DNA of 64,000 bases from Spirochaetia bacterium (GCA_025997595.1 BNUU01000002.1:62001-126000); one strand, 5' to 3'; shown: positions 7,647 to 16,563, numbered from the stretch's first letter. Notes: generated by a model from the letters alone, not told the origin. A program made the numbers and translations.

Positions 7647-10268
7647 TTACCCCAAAAAGTCCGAAAGCCGCCTATAGCACTGGTTCACGACGTGCTTTTT
7701 CTCAACATCAACCTCGTCTCCCAATTCGTCGATGAGGGCTTCAAGGCTGGCGAGGCTTTCGTTCAGGCTGGTGTGGAAGCCCCGCGAGCACTTGAACCAG
7801 TAATTGCCCTCCCCGTCGGTAAAGAGGCAGATAAAACCCAGTTCCTTTTTCCCCGGTTTCCAGATCGCGGGGCTTACCAGGTCCGGCAGCAGGGCGAGGA
7901 GGGCCGGCAGATCTTCTGTTGAGGAAAAATTTTCCCGCCGGGGCCAGGTCCGCTTAAGTGCGTCATCAATTTCAAGAGATGGGGCCAGTGAAAGGATCAG
8001 TTCCAGTTTTTCTCCCGCAAGGAGACTGTACTTGCCGCCCACAATGATTGTTCCCCGCAGGCCCTTGTAGAAATTTTCACGGGGAATACTGTCTTTGACC
8101 AAGGTGAGTTTTTCCCAGGGGAGTTTAACTTCTTTTTTGCCCTTGATGGTTTCGATATCAAAAATTTCCCCGCCGATTTTAATATTGTTGGTAAAGTCCC
8201 GGGGTTTTTTGAGTTTTTCCGCGGGGGCGCCGGATCGGGGATCGCCATCCCTGCGGGATCTTCCGCCGAAAGAGGCAAAAAGACTGGGACTGATCTTTTC
8301 CAGGGTGTTTTTTGAAAGGGGGGAGACCGACATGGCGTACATCCGGGTGGTCCGCACGATTTCCCCCGCCACGATGTACTGGGGGTCCTCCCTGAACATC
8401 ACCGATCCGGGATGGATGCTGATCCGGTCCGCGGTAAGACTGCGGTAGGTTTCCCTGCCTTCCCGGACGCAGACAAACTGAATCAGCCCCCGGCTTATGC
8501 AGCAGAGGTAATCGTTGACGCTGCCGCCGGAAAGGATGGGGATTTTGAGTGAAGATACGATTTCTTCAAGCTGGGAGGTCACATTGACAATTTCCGCCAT
8601 GGCCCGCTCATCAAGGTAATTTTTTTCGCAGAATTTCGTTTTGTTGGGGGAATCGCTGTAGGCACGGTAGAGTTTGAGGTAGGAAACGAAGTCCCCGTCT
8701 GCGTCACGGAAACTGTGGTGGGCCTTGCGGGCGTCGGTTTCTTCACCCGGGGGCAGGATGTATGGGCTCTGGGTGGAGAGAAATGCCGCCGCGATAAGGG
8801 TTTCTTCTATTACATCGGGGTATTGCAGAATCGCCTCCACGATGATCCGGGACTGCCGGGGGGCGAGGGGGAATTCGGTCATCAGCTTCCCTGTTTTTGA
8901 AAGACTCCTATCGCTTTCCAGGGCGTCAAGGAGGTTTAGCGTTTCTATGGCGGCGATAAGCCCCTCGTGATTCGGTGATGAAATGAAATCAAATTCCTCA
9001 AAGTTTGAAAGCCCCAGGTCCGCCATGCGGAGGACAACTTCCGATAAATCGGTACGGAAAATTTCTTCCGTGGTAAAGAGGGGGCGGTTCTCAAAATCCT
9101 GCCGCTTGTAGAGCCGGTAACAGGTCCCCTCCTGGGTGCGCCCCGCCCGGCCCTTCCGCTGGTTCGCCGATGCCTTTGAAATGGGGGCCTCTATCAAACT
9201 TGAAGTGAAGGTTTTCGGGTTATAATGATTGAGTTTTGACAGCCCCGAATCGATCACCGCGGTAATGCCGTCGATGGTTACCGAAGTTTCCGCGATATTG
9301 GTGCTGATAACCACCTTTGTTTTTCCCTTTGGCGCGGGATCAAAGACACGCTCCTGTTCTTCCTTGCCCAGCCTGCCGTAAAGGGGCAGTAAATGCAGAT
9401 ATGATCCCACCGGGCCGAAGGCAAGGCGGCTCATGCAGTCCTTTATCATCTTTTCACCGGAAAGAAAAACAAGGATGTCCCCCTTTCGTTTTTCGCTGAC
9501 AAATCGTTCGGTAATGGAATCAACCTTGTTGAGGATCGCCTCCATGGCAATAAGGCCGCTGCTTTTTGCGCCGAAGCCGGGACGGCCGCCGCCTCTTGTC
9601 TCGTTTCTGCCATTATTCCGGGAATTAAATCCGCCCCTGCCGTCATTTCGGCTGTTTTGATCCGATATTGACGGCGCCGCGGCTTCAACTACCGGGGGAT
9701 CGTATATCAACGTGACCGGGTAGGTCATGGCATCGATCTTAACTACCGGGCATTCCCCGAAATATTCTGAAAAAGTCTCCGCGTTGATGGTGGCGGAAGA
9801 AATGATCACCTTGAAATCCCGCCGGGTTTCCAGTACCCGCTTCAAAAGCCCCAGGATAAAGTCGATGTTAAGGCTCCGTTCATGGGCCTCATCGACCACT
9901 AAAAGCCCGTATTTTGAAAGCCAGGGATCGAGTTTCATCTCCTGCAGGAGAATTCCGTCGGTCATGATCTTGATTTTGGTATTCTGATCCGTACGATCCT
10001 CGAAACGCATCTTGTATCCAACGAGGCCGGGAAGGGAAGATCCCATCTGGCGGGCGATAAATTCACTCACCGAAAGGGCGGCGATACGCCGCGGCTGGGT
10101 TACGCCGATCATGCCGTTTTTGGAATACCCCGCCTCATGGAGAATCACCGGGAGCTGGGTTGTTTTGCCTGAGCCCGTGGGGCTTTCCACCACCACCGCC
10201 TGATGGCTTTCCAGGGCTGCAAGGATAAGGTCTTTGTGTTTATAAACAGGGAGGTCTAAATAATTCAT
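7647..10268 (-). CDS. hrpA: DEAH-box RNA helicase HrpA-like
   Basis: An 873-residue ATP-dependent helicase of the HrpA branch. It has Walker A SPTGSGKTTQLP, the DEAH box LVVDEAHERS, motif III SSATINAETF, and the motif V/VI region STNIAETSVTIDGI and QRKGRAGRTQEGTCYRLY, then an HA2/ratchet region and a C-terminal OB-type domain. A Gly/Asn/Arg-rich insertion (about residues 205-235) interrupts the core. It probably acts on structured RNA. The frame runs 36 codons further upstream, but the ATG at 10268 begins a normal N-terminus (MNYLDLPVYKHKDLILAAL) and sits six bases after a -10 box. HrpB, a second member of the superfamily, is encoded at 45.8 kb. Confidence 0.9.
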   Translation of the reverse strand: MNYLDLPVYKHKDLILAALESHQAVVVESPTGSGKTTQLPVILHEAGYSKNGMIGVTQPRRIAALSVSEFIARQMGSSLPGLVGYKMRFEDRTDQNTKIKIMTDGILLQEMKLDPWLSKYGLLVVDEAHERSLNIDFILGLLKRVLETRRDFKVIISSATINAETFSEYFGECPVVKIDAMTYPVTLIYDPPVVEAAAPSISDQNSRNDGRGGFNSRNNGRNETRGGGRPGFGAKSSGLIAMEAILNKVDSITERFVSEKRKGDILVFLSGEKMIKDCMSRLAFGPVGSYLHLLPLYGRLGKEEQERVFDPAPKGKTKVVISTNIAETSVTIDGITAVIDSGLSKLNHYNPKTFTSSLIEAPISKASANQRKGRAGRTQEGTCYRLYKRQDFENRPLFTTEEIFRTDLSEVVLRMADLGLSNFEEFDFISSPNHEGLIAAIETLNLLDALESDRSLSKTGKLMTEFPLAPRQSRIIVEAILQYPDVIEETLIAAAFLSTQSPYILPPGEETDARKAHHSFRDADGDFVSYLKLYRAYSDSPNKTKFCEKNYLDERAMAEIVNVTSQLEEIVSSLKIPILSGGSVNDYLCCISRGLIQFVCVREGRETYRSLTADRISIHPGSVMFREDPQYIVAGEIVRTTRMYAMSVSPLSKNTLEKISPSLFASFGGRSRRDGDPRSGAPAEKLKKPRDFTNNIKIGGEIFDIETIKGKKEVKLPWEKLTLVKDSIPRENFYKGLRGTIIVGGKYSLLAGEKLELILSLAPSLEIDDALKRTWPRRENFSSTEDLPALLALLPDLVSPAIWKPGKKELGFICLFTDGEGNYWFKCSRGFHTSLNESLASLEALIDELGDEVDVEKKHVVNQCYRRLSDFLG

Positions 10269-10303
10269 CTTAACATCATAGAAGGATATACCGAAACTGT
10301 TAA
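10269..10303 (-). promoter_or_regulatory. leaderless-type promoter of hrpA
   Basis: On the minus strand: TTAACA (10298-10303), 17-base spacer, TATGAT (10275-10280), six bases (GTTAAG), ATG at 10268. No Shine-Dalgarno sequence is present. Confidence 0.5.
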
Positions 10304-10311
10304 GGGTGACC

Positions 10312-10416
10312 CAGAACACCCATGCCCACAGGTGAAAGCCCATTCGGTCACACTCGCCGCTTCGCGGCTCATACAAGTGACCTCATGGTCTTTCCCCTGT
10401 GGGCATGGGTGTTCTG
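10312..10416. repeat. nested palindrome, copy 1
   Basis: The outer arms 10312-10332 and 10396-10416 form a perfect 21-bp inverted repeat, extendable by about seven bp with one mismatch. Inside lies GGTCAC...GTGACC (10346-10382), and inside that GCCGC-TTC-GCGGC. The inner core matches, in reverse orientation, the core of the second element at 10490-10582. It resembles REP/BIME-type or MITE-type structured repeats. No protein-coding signal is convincing here. Confidence 0.65.
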
Positions 10417-10489
10417 CCATAGTGGGGAAGAGCAGTATCGCCGTGAAGAAATACGTTTTTAGTGAAGCGCTTCCCCATAGTAGCAGAAG

Positions 10490-10582
10490 CCCCATCACTA
10501 CAAGAAAATGACTGTGAGGTCAGGTGTGTGAGCTGCGGAGCAGCGAGTCTGACCGAACGGGCATTTTCTTGTAGTGATGGGG
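10490..10582. repeat. nested palindrome, copy 2 (inverted)
   Basis: The outer arms 10490-10510 and 10562-10582 form a perfect 21-bp inverted repeat. Inside lies GGTCAG...CTGACC (10518-10554) with GCTGC-GGA-GCAGC at the centre. Its reverse complement matches copy 1 in the core (TTCGGTCA, ACTCGC, GCTCA, TGACCTCA blocks), while the outer arms differ. A third small inverted pair (TGGGGAAG 10423-10430 / CTTCCCCA 10470-10477) lies between the two. The whole 10269-10672 stretch has no gene. Confidence 0.65.
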
Positions 10583-10620
10583 TTTATGCGGGTATATGCG
10601 GGGGGCTTTTCTTTTTTTTC

Positions 10621-10649
10621 TTGTGAATATAATATAAATGTGATAGAGT
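10621..10649 (+). promoter_or_regulatory. possible promoter of ppdK
   Basis: TTGTGA (10621-10626), 17-base spacer, TAGAGT (10644-10649), five bases, then an ATG at 10655. A competing -10, TATAAT, is at 10628-10633. From either, the transcript would include GGAGGG at 10656-10662, which serves the ATG at 10673. Confidence 0.35.
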
Positions 10650-10672
10650 GAAGTATGGAGGGAAATTTATTA

Positions 10673-13600
10673 ATGAGTAGAATCAAGAACGACGTAAAAA
10701 ACGTTTTTTTCTTTGGGAATGGTAAGGCGGAAGGGGACGCGAAGATGAAGGATGTCCTCGGCGGCAAGGGCGCAAATCTTGCGGAAATGACTAATCTGGG
10801 AATTCCGGTTCCCCCGGGATTCACGATTTCCGCTGAAGTGTGCGCCGCTTATTATGAAAATAAGGAAAAATACCCTGCGGGTCTTACGGAAGAGGTTCTG
10901 GATAACCTGAAAAATCTTGAAAAGATTATGGGGAAGAAACTCGGGGACGCCGACGATCCCCTGCTGGTTTCTGTCCGTTCCGGGGCTTCGGTTTCCATGC
11001 CGGGAATGATGGATACGATCCTCAATCTTGGCATGAATGATAAGGCGGTGCAGGGGCTTGCGAAGAAAACCGGCAATCCCCGTTTTGCCTGGGACGCCTA
11101 CCGCCGTTTTATCCAGATGTACGGCGATGTGGTGATGCAGGTTCCCGATGATTTATTCGAAGGGGCCATTGCGGAGATCAAAGAGGCCCGTTATGTGACC
11201 CTTGATACGGAACTTACCGCAGGGGATCTTGAAAAACTGGTGGGTGAGTATAAACGGATCGTCAGGAAGCACACGGGAAAAGATTTTCCCCAGGCGCCCC
11301 TGGATCAGCTCTGGGGGTCCGTGAACGCCGTTTTCGGCTCCTGGATGAACGAGCGGGCCATCAAATACCGGCAATTAAACGATATCAAAAATGTGAAGGG
11401 CACTGCGGTGAATATTCAGTCCATGGTATTCGGCAATTTCGGCGAAGATTCCGGTACCGGGGTCTGTTTCAGCCGTGACCCGAGTACCGGCGTGAAGGAA
11501 TTCTACGGCGAATACCTGATGAACGCCCAGGGTGAAGACGTGGTTGCGGGGATCCGCACCCCGGAAAAGATCGCCACATTGGCAAAACGGAACCCGAAGA
11601 TATACAAACAGCTCGTGGGCATCAAGGATAAACTGGAAAAACATTTCCGTGATATGCAGGATATGGAATTTACCGTTCAGCAGGGGGAACTTTTCATCCT
11701 CCAGACCAGGAACGGGAAACGGAGCGGGGGCGCTGCGGTTAAATGCGCCATAGACATGGTGGCGGAAAAGCTGATCGACAAAAATACCGCCATACTGCGG
11801 GTCAGTCCCGCGCATCTTGATCAGTTATTACATCCCATGGTGGACCCTGCGGCGCTTAAGGCCGCTGTTTCAATTACCAAGGGACTCAACGCATCGCCGG
11901 GGGCCGCCTGCGGCAGGATCGTTTTTTCCGCCCATGACGCCGAAACCTGGCATGAGCGGGGAGAAAAGGTGCTTTTGGTCCGCAAGGATACCAGTCCCGA
12001 GGATATCGGCGGCATGGTGGTTTCCCAGGGGGTGCTTACCTCAACCGGAGGCATGACCAGTCACGCGGCGGTGGTTGCCCGGGGCATGGGAACTCCCTGC
12101 GTTGCCGGGGCCAAGGGCGTTTCGGTACAGGATGACAAGGTTCTTATCGGGGAAAAAGTTTTCCATGAAGGGGACTGGATCACCATTGACGGTTCCACCG
12201 GTGATGTGTACGCAGGCAAACTCCCCCTGGCAATTCCTGAAATTACCAAAGATATGAACACCTTCCTGGCATGGTGCGACCAGGTCCGGGAATCGTCGGT
12301 GCGGGAAACCGCTAACGGCGGCAGGCTGAAGGGCTTCAAGATCAGGACCAATGCGGACCAGCCCGAGGACGCCAAGCGGGCCTTTGCCTTCGGCGCCGAC
12401 GGGGTCGGCCTCTGCCGGACCGAGCACATGTTCTTTGAAAAGGAAAAGCTGATCCACTTCCGGGCAATGATCGTCGCCGATACCATAGAAGAACGGAAGC
12501 TTCAGCTTAAAAAAATTCTTCCCCTGCAGCAGCAGGACTTTTTTGGTATCTTCAAAGCCATGGAGGGGAGGCCCGTCACCATCAGGCTCCTGGACCCGCC
12601 GCTCCACGAATTTGTTCCCCACACCAAAGAAGAGGTTGATGAACTTGCCTCTCACCTGAACGTGCGCACCGAAGATCTCCAGTCAAAGATCGATAAACTC
12701 CACGAAGCAAACCCCATGCTCGGTCACCGGGGCTGCCGCCTTGCGGTTACCTACCCGGAAATTTACGACATGCAGGTCGAGGCCATCGCCCGTGCGGCGG
12801 TTGACTGCGTAAAGCGGCATATCCCTGTGGAGCCTGAGATCATGATCCCCATCGTGGTTACCGCCCGTGAACTCAAACTGCTCCGCCCCAATGCGGAGGC
12901 AATCTTAAAACGGGTCTTTGCCGAGGCGGGGGTAAAGGTTCCGGTTCACATCGGCACCATGATAGAAGTTCCCCGCGCGGCGATCCGCGCCGGTCATATC
13001 GCCCGATATGCGGACTTCTTCAGTTTTGGTACCAACGATCTGACCCAGATGACCTTTGCCTTCAGCAGGGATGATGTGGCTTCCTTCCTGCCCACCTATC
13101 TTGAAAAGCATGTGCTTGACGTGGACCCCTTCAAATCCATTGATGAGGACGGGGTGGGCGGCTTGATGCGGTACGGCATCCATGAAGGCCGCCTCGTCAA
13201 GCCGGAACTCAAGATTGGGATCTGTGGCGAGCATGGGGGCGACCCTGCAACCATAGATTTCTGTTACCGCGCCGGTTTAAGTTACGTATCGTGTTCACCT
13301 TTCCGCGTGCCCTTGGCCCGTTTGGCCGGAGCGCAGGCGGTGATAAATAATTCCGGGACTGTTATGACTCCGGAAAATAAAACAGGAAGAGCTAAGGAGG
13401 CTAAGAGAATGAGCGATGTAATCAATTGGAATGATGGGACGGTAACACAGGACAAACCGGCGAAGGCTCCCAGGAAACCTGCGGCCAAGAAAACCGCTAA
13501 GCCGGCTGCCAAGAAACCCGCCGCCAAGACCGCAAAGGCAAAGGCTGCCAAGAAACCCGCCGCCAAGACTGCGAAGGCTAAGGTCGCCAAAAAACCCGCC

Positions 13601-13870
13601 GCCAAGACCGCCAAGGCCAAGGTTGCAAAAAAGCCCGCCGCTAAAACAGTGAAGGCAAAACCCGGAAGGCCCGCCGCCAAGGCCAAGGCTGCAAAAAAGC
13701 CCGCCGCCAAAACAGTGAAGGCAAAACCCGGAAGGCCCGCTGCCAAAGCCAAGGCTGCAAAAAAGCCTGCGGTTAAAAAACCCGGAAGGCCCGCCGCCAA
13801 GGCCGCGAAGCCCAAGGCTGCAAAAAAGCCCGCCGCCAAGAAGCCCGGAAGACCGGCAAAAAAGGCCTAG
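10673..13870 (+). CDS. ppdK: pyruvate phosphate dikinase with histone-H1-like C-terminal tail
   Basis: PPDK interconverts pyruvate, ATP and phosphate with PEP, AMP and pyrophosphate in the cytoplasm. The 1065-residue frame starts with the nucleotide-binding domain (FFFGNGKAEG, LGGKGANLAEM). It continues with the phospho-histidine domain (GGMTSHAAVVARGMG, His464) and the PEP/pyruvate barrel (SFGTNDLTQM, GICGEHGGDP, Cys851). The enzyme normally ends at about residue 890 (FRVPLARLAGAQAVI). Here the same frame continues through a short linker into about 150 Lys/Ala/Pro-rich residues with four PGRPA (AT-hook-like) repeats. The ATG at 10673 has GGAGGG ten bases upstream and is preferred to the in-frame ATG at 10655. 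A second start for the tail is listed separately. A TGA-TAA pair lies in the +1 frame at 13341-13346, so an indel could separate the two parts. Confidence 0.92.
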   Translation: MSRIKNDVKNVFFFGNGKAEGDAKMKDVLGGKGANLAEMTNLGIPVPPGFTISAEVCAAYYENKEKYPAGLTEEVLDNLKNLEKIMGKKLGDADDPLLVSVRSGASVSMPGMMDTILNLGMNDKAVQGLAKKTGNPRFAWDAYRRFIQMYGDVVMQVPDDLFEGAIAEIKEARYVTLDTELTAGDLEKLVGEYKRIVRKHTGKDFPQAPLDQLWGSVNAVFGSWMNERAIKYRQLNDIKNVKGTAVNIQSMVFGNFGEDSGTGVCFSRDPSTGVKEFYGEYLMNAQGEDVVAGIRTPEKIATLAKRNPKIYKQLVGIKDKLEKHFRDMQDMEFTVQQGELFILQTRNGKRSGGAAVKCAIDMVAEKLIDKNTAILRVSPAHLDQLLHPMVDPAALKAAVSITKGLNASPGAACGRIVFSAHDAETWHERGEKVLLVRKDTSPEDIGGMVVSQGVLTSTGGMTSHAAVVARGMGTPCVAGAKGVSVQDDKVLIGEKVFHEGDWITIDGSTGDVYAGKLPLAIPEITKDMNTFLAWCDQVRESSVRETANGGRLKGFKIRTNADQPEDAKRAFAFGADGVGLCRTEHMFFEKEKLIHFRAMIVADTIEERKLQLKKILPLQQQDFFGIFKAMEGRPVTIRLLDPPLHEFVPHTKEEVDELASHLNVRTEDLQSKIDKLHEANPMLGHRGCRLAVTYPEIYDMQVEAIARAAVDCVKRHIPVEPEIMIPIVVTARELKLLRPNAEAILKRVFAEAGVKVPVHIGTMIEVPRAAIRAGHIARYADFFSFGTNDLTQMTFAFSRDDVASFLPTYLEKHVLDVDPFKSIDEDGVGGLMRYGIHEGRLVKPELKIGICGEHGGDPATIDFCYRAGLSYVSCSPFRVPLARLAGAQAVINNSGTVMTPENKTGRAKEAKRMSDVINWNDGTVTQDKPAKAPRKPAAKKTAKPAAKKPAAKTAKAKAAKKPAAKTAKAKVAKKPAAKTAKAKVAKKPAAKTVKAKPGRPAAKAKAAKKPAAKTVKAKPGRPAAKAKAAKKPAVKKPGRPAAKAAKPKAAKKPAAKKPGRPAKKA
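13409..13870 (+). CDS. histone-H1-like basic protein from an internal in-frame start
   Basis: Inside the ppdK frame, AAGGAGG (13394-13400) lies eight bases before an ATG at 13409. This is the strongest Shine-Dalgarno arrangement in the neighbourhood. Translation from here gives 153 residues: a short neutral head (MSDVINWNDGTVTQDK), then repeats of AAKKPAAKTAKAK and KPGRPAAKAKAAKKPAAK. Such composition is typical of bacterial H1-like proteins (chlamydial Hc1/Hc2, BpH1) that bind and compact DNA. The coding DNA itself contains direct repeats of about 66 bp (13651 and 13717). The protein could be made alone, as the PPDK tail, or both; the sequence cannot decide. Confidence 0.6.
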   Translation: MSDVINWNDGTVTQDKPAKAPRKPAAKKTAKPAAKKPAAKTAKAKAAKKPAAKTAKAKVAKKPAAKTAKAKVAKKPAAKTVKAKPGRPAAKAKAAKKPAAKTVKAKPGRPAAKAKAAKKPAVKKPGRPAAKAAKPKAAKKPAAKKPGRPAKKA

Positions 13871-13925
13871 TGAACCCGGCGCTTTAGCAGGTTTGAGTAT
13901 CTGTTCCAAAATTTTTTTTCATTAG

Positions 13926-13950
13926 ACGCCGGATTTTCCGGCGTTTTTTA
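13926..13950 (+). terminator. rho-independent terminator after ppdK
   Basis: ACGCCGGA (13926-13933), three-base loop, TCCGGCGT (13937-13944), followed by TTTTTA. A strong stem with a T-run, 55 bases after the ppdK stop. Confidence 0.9.
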
Positions 13951-13979
13951 TTGTAGGAATTCTGCTTATCTGATAATAT
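13951..13979 (+). promoter_or_regulatory. promoter of the aldo/keto reductase gene
   Basis: TTGTAG (13951-13956), 17-base spacer, TAATAT (13974-13979). The expected start is near 13986, leaving a leader of about 22 bases that contains GGGGGTAGG before the ATG at 14008. This is a conventional leadered arrangement. Confidence 0.5.
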
Positions 13980-14007
13980 AGGCCAAACCAATGAATGGGG
14001 GTAGGTG

Positions 14008-15162
14008 ATGCAGTATGTAGAGTTTGGAAAAACCGGCGCCAAGGTGTCCCGTCTGGGGATGGGATGTATGCGTCTGCCTTCTCATGAAGCGGACGGCAAG
14101 ACTGTTTTTGATGAGGACAAGGGAATCGCCCTGATCCACCGCGCCATTGAGCTGGGGGTCAACTATTTTGATACCGCCCCCTATTATTGCGACAGGCAGA
14201 GCGAGATCATCCTGGGCAAGGCCCTGGCGGGGGGCCGGCGGGACAAGGTGTGGGTTTCCACCAAGAACCCCATCGAGAACGACTCCGGGGACGATTACCA
14301 GAAGCGGCTTGAGAATTCCCTCAAGAATTTACAGACCGACCATATTGATTTTTATCATTTCTGGGGGGTTTCTCTGGACGCCTTTCTTACCAAAGTAAAA
14401 GCCAAGAACGGCCCCTTTGAGCGGGCGAAGAAGCTCAAGGAGCAGGGGATGATCCGGCATATCTCCTTCTCGTTCCATGACCGGGATGCGGGGGCGGAAG
14501 AAGGAAACAGGCTCATCGAAATCCTCAAAAACGGCGAGGGGGTCCTTGAATCGGTGCTTGCCCAGTACAACCTGATGGATCGCAACAAGGAGGTCGGTAT
14601 CGCCCTGGCCCACCAGATGGGGCTGGGAACCACGGTGATGGGGCCCGTGGGCGGCGGACGCCTCGGGGCGCCTTCCAAGGTTATCCAGGATCTGCTTCCC
14701 GGCAAGGTGAAAAGTTCCGCCGATATTGCCCTCCGTTTCGTGCTGGCCAATCCCAATGTGAACATCGCCCTTTCCGGGGTAAGCACCATTGCCCAGCTTG
14801 AAGAAAACGCCGCCATTGCCGGCAATACCGGCGCCCTCAGCAAGGATGAATTAAACACCATCGAAGTGATGATGAAGGAAAACGAGCGCCTCGCGGGGCT
14901 CTACTGCACGGGCTGCAGGTACTGCATGCCCTGTCCCAGGGAAGTCAACATCCCCGAAATTTTCACCATCATGAACTATCACCGGGTATACCACCTTACG
15001 GATTTCGCCAAAAAGTCCTATGCGGAAATCGGCAAAGTGGACTGGCGGAAGTATGAAAACGCCTCAAAATGCGTTGAATGCGGGGTCTGCGAAACCAAGT
15101 GTCCACAGAGTCTCCCTATCCGCGCCCAGCTCAAGGAAACCCACAAGGTCTTGACAGCCTAA
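14008..15162 (+). CDS. aldo/keto reductase with C-terminal ferredoxin motifs
   Basis: A 384-residue protein. The N-terminal aldo/keto reductase barrel has GMGCMRLP, the catalytic Asp and Tyr in NYFDTAPYY, Lys in VSTKN and His in FYHFWG. The C-terminal part has CTGCRYCMPCP and CVECGVCETKCP, enough cysteines for two [4Fe-4S] clusters, although the first lacks the exact ferredoxin spacing. This fusion family is common in anaerobes and probably moves electrons between NAD(P)H and ferredoxin-type partners; the substrate is unknown. It has its own promoter and is followed by a terminator. Confidence 0.88.
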   Translation: MQYVEFGKTGAKVSRLGMGCMRLPSHEADGKTVFDEDKGIALIHRAIELGVNYFDTAPYYCDRQSEIILGKALAGGRRDKVWVSTKNPIENDSGDDYQKRLENSLKNLQTDHIDFYHFWGVSLDAFLTKVKAKNGPFERAKKLKEQGMIRHISFSFHDRDAGAEEGNRLIEILKNGEGVLESVLAQYNLMDRNKEVGIALAHQMGLGTTVMGPVGGGRLGAPSKVIQDLLPGKVKSSADIALRFVLANPNVNIALSGVSTIAQLEENAAIAGNTGALSKDELNTIEVMMKENERLAGLYCTGCRYCMPCPREVNIPEIFTIMNYHRVYHLTDFAKKSYAEIGKVDWRKYENASKCVECGVCETKCPQSLPIRAQLKETHKVLTA

Positions 15163-15195
15163 TCCACCCTGATCTAATCTGTTTTATCTGGAGCA

Positions 15196-15230
15196 GCGGC
15201 GGTCCCCCAAACCGGGCCGCCGCAATTTTT
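15196..15230 (+). terminator. rho-independent terminator after the aldo/keto reductase
   Basis: GCGGCGG (15196-15202) pairs with CCGCCGC (15217-15223), with CCC/GGG extending the stem past a bulged T, then AATTTTT. It ends five bases before the MFS start codon, so the MFS gene may depend on read-through or on a start inside this element. Confidence 0.8.
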
Positions 15231-15234
15231 ATCG

Positions 15235-16488
15235 GTGAAGCACAATCCCCTTGTACAAACTCTTTTTAGTCTGAAAGGTAACCCCCGGGCCTGTATCTAC
15301 ACGGAACCCCTCTGGGGCCTTTCCATGAACCTCTGTCTGCCCTACGCCTCGGTGTACATGATCGCCCTGGGGCTCAGGGACACCCAGATAGGTTTTATCG
15401 CCACGGTGTACATGCTTACCCAGGTGGTGTTTGCTTTTTTAAGCGGCCCCATCACGGACAAGCTGGGGCGGCGCAAAACCACCGCCATCTTCGATTTTAT
15501 CTGCTGGAGCCTTCCCTGCCTGATTTGGTGGCGGGCGGAAAATTTCTGGTTTTTCCTGGTTGCCGCCCTTTTTAACGGCTCCATGAAGGTGACCACCAAT
15601 TCCTGGGACTGTCTTTTGGTGGAGGACGCCGAAAAAAGCCAGATCACCAGGCTTTATTCATTGGTGGGGATATGCGGGCAGCTTTCTGCCCTCTTTGCCC
15701 CGATTTCCAGCATCATGGTGTCCCGGCTTACCCTGGTGCCCGCCATCCGTATCCTCTATATAAACGCCTTTGTGGTAATGACCGCCAAGCTTCTTTTACT
15801 CTACTTTTTTTCCCGTGAAACCGGGACCGGCATGGTCAGGCTTGAGGAAACAAAGGGAAAAAGCATCCTTGCATTGGCCGGGGGCTACGGCGGGGTACTG
15901 AAGATCATCGCCCATTCAAAGGGGACTGTTTTTTCATTGGTCATCATGGCCTTGGTGGGGGCCGTGGGGATGATCAACACCACCTTCTGGCAGGTCATCG
16001 TCAGCAAGAAGCTCCTGGTTCCCGATACCCTGCTGCCCCTGTTCCCCATGCTGCGGTCATTTATCGCCATGGCATTCCTCTTTTTGGTGATCCCCCATCT
16101 GACCAGGGGCAGTCTCAGGATACCCCTGGTCCTGGGTTTTGCCGCTTATTTTCTGGGTCAGACCCTGCTCGTCCTGGCCCCTGCGGAAGCTCCCTTTAAG
16201 TACGGCGTCCTTATCACTTCCCTGATCTTCGACGGCTTCGGCGCCGGGATCCTCGGTATGCTCGCCGAATCCCTGGTGGCCCTCCACGTGAACAAGGCCG
16301 AGCGGGCCCGGGTCATGGCGATCCAGCACATGATCATCATGTTTGCCACCTCTCCTTTTGGCTGGATTGGGGGGCTGCTTTCCAGTATTTCCCGCAGTCT
16401 GCCCTTTGTACTGACCATGGTTCTGCTTTTAAGCGGCATTGTGGTTACCCTGGTCTTTTACCGGGAGCACCAGAAGAATGAGGAATGA
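15235..16488 (+). CDS. MFS transporter
   Basis: A 417-residue integral membrane protein with about 11-12 hydrophobic helices. It carries the MFS loop signature between helices 2 and 3 (SGPITDKLGRRKTTAI) and a second basic loop in the middle. The substrate cannot be told. The GTG at 15235 (MKHNPLVQTLF) has no ribosome binding site and follows a terminator hairpin directly; the next in-frame ATG would remove part of helix 1, so GTG is kept. It is in the same direction as the aldo/keto reductase. Confidence 0.85.
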   Translation: MKHNPLVQTLFSLKGNPRACIYTEPLWGLSMNLCLPYASVYMIALGLRDTQIGFIATVYMLTQVVFAFLSGPITDKLGRRKTTAIFDFICWSLPCLIWWRAENFWFFLVAALFNGSMKVTTNSWDCLLVEDAEKSQITRLYSLVGICGQLSALFAPISSIMVSRLTLVPAIRILYINAFVVMTAKLLLLYFFSRETGTGMVRLEETKGKSILALAGGYGGVLKIIAHSKGTVFSLVIMALVGAVGMINTTFWQVIVSKKLLVPDTLLPLFPMLRSFIAMAFLFLVIPHLTRGSLRIPLVLGFAAYFLGQTLLVLAPAEAPFKYGVLITSLIFDGFGAGILGMLAESLVALHVNKAERARVMAIQHMIIMFATSPFGWIGGLLSSISRSLPFVLTMVLLLSGIVVTLVFYREHQKNEE

Positions 16489-16563
16489 GCCTGTCTGATA
16501 GCCTTACCGGAAAGGCGCCGAAGGGAATATCCCGTTTATTTTCGTCAATATTCATACTTTGTA

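Noticed and set aside
10265-10498. 77-codon minus-strand ORF across the nested palindromes
   Set aside because: It simply translates the inverted-repeat arms; the DNA is constrained as structure and no promoter or ribosome site fits.
13282-13909. Long minus-strand ORFs (about 185 and 204 codons) rich in Ala, Gly and Leu opposite the ppdK tail
   Set aside because: They mirror the Lys/Ala repeat DNA of the plus strand, have no ribosome site, and show only the repeat's composition.
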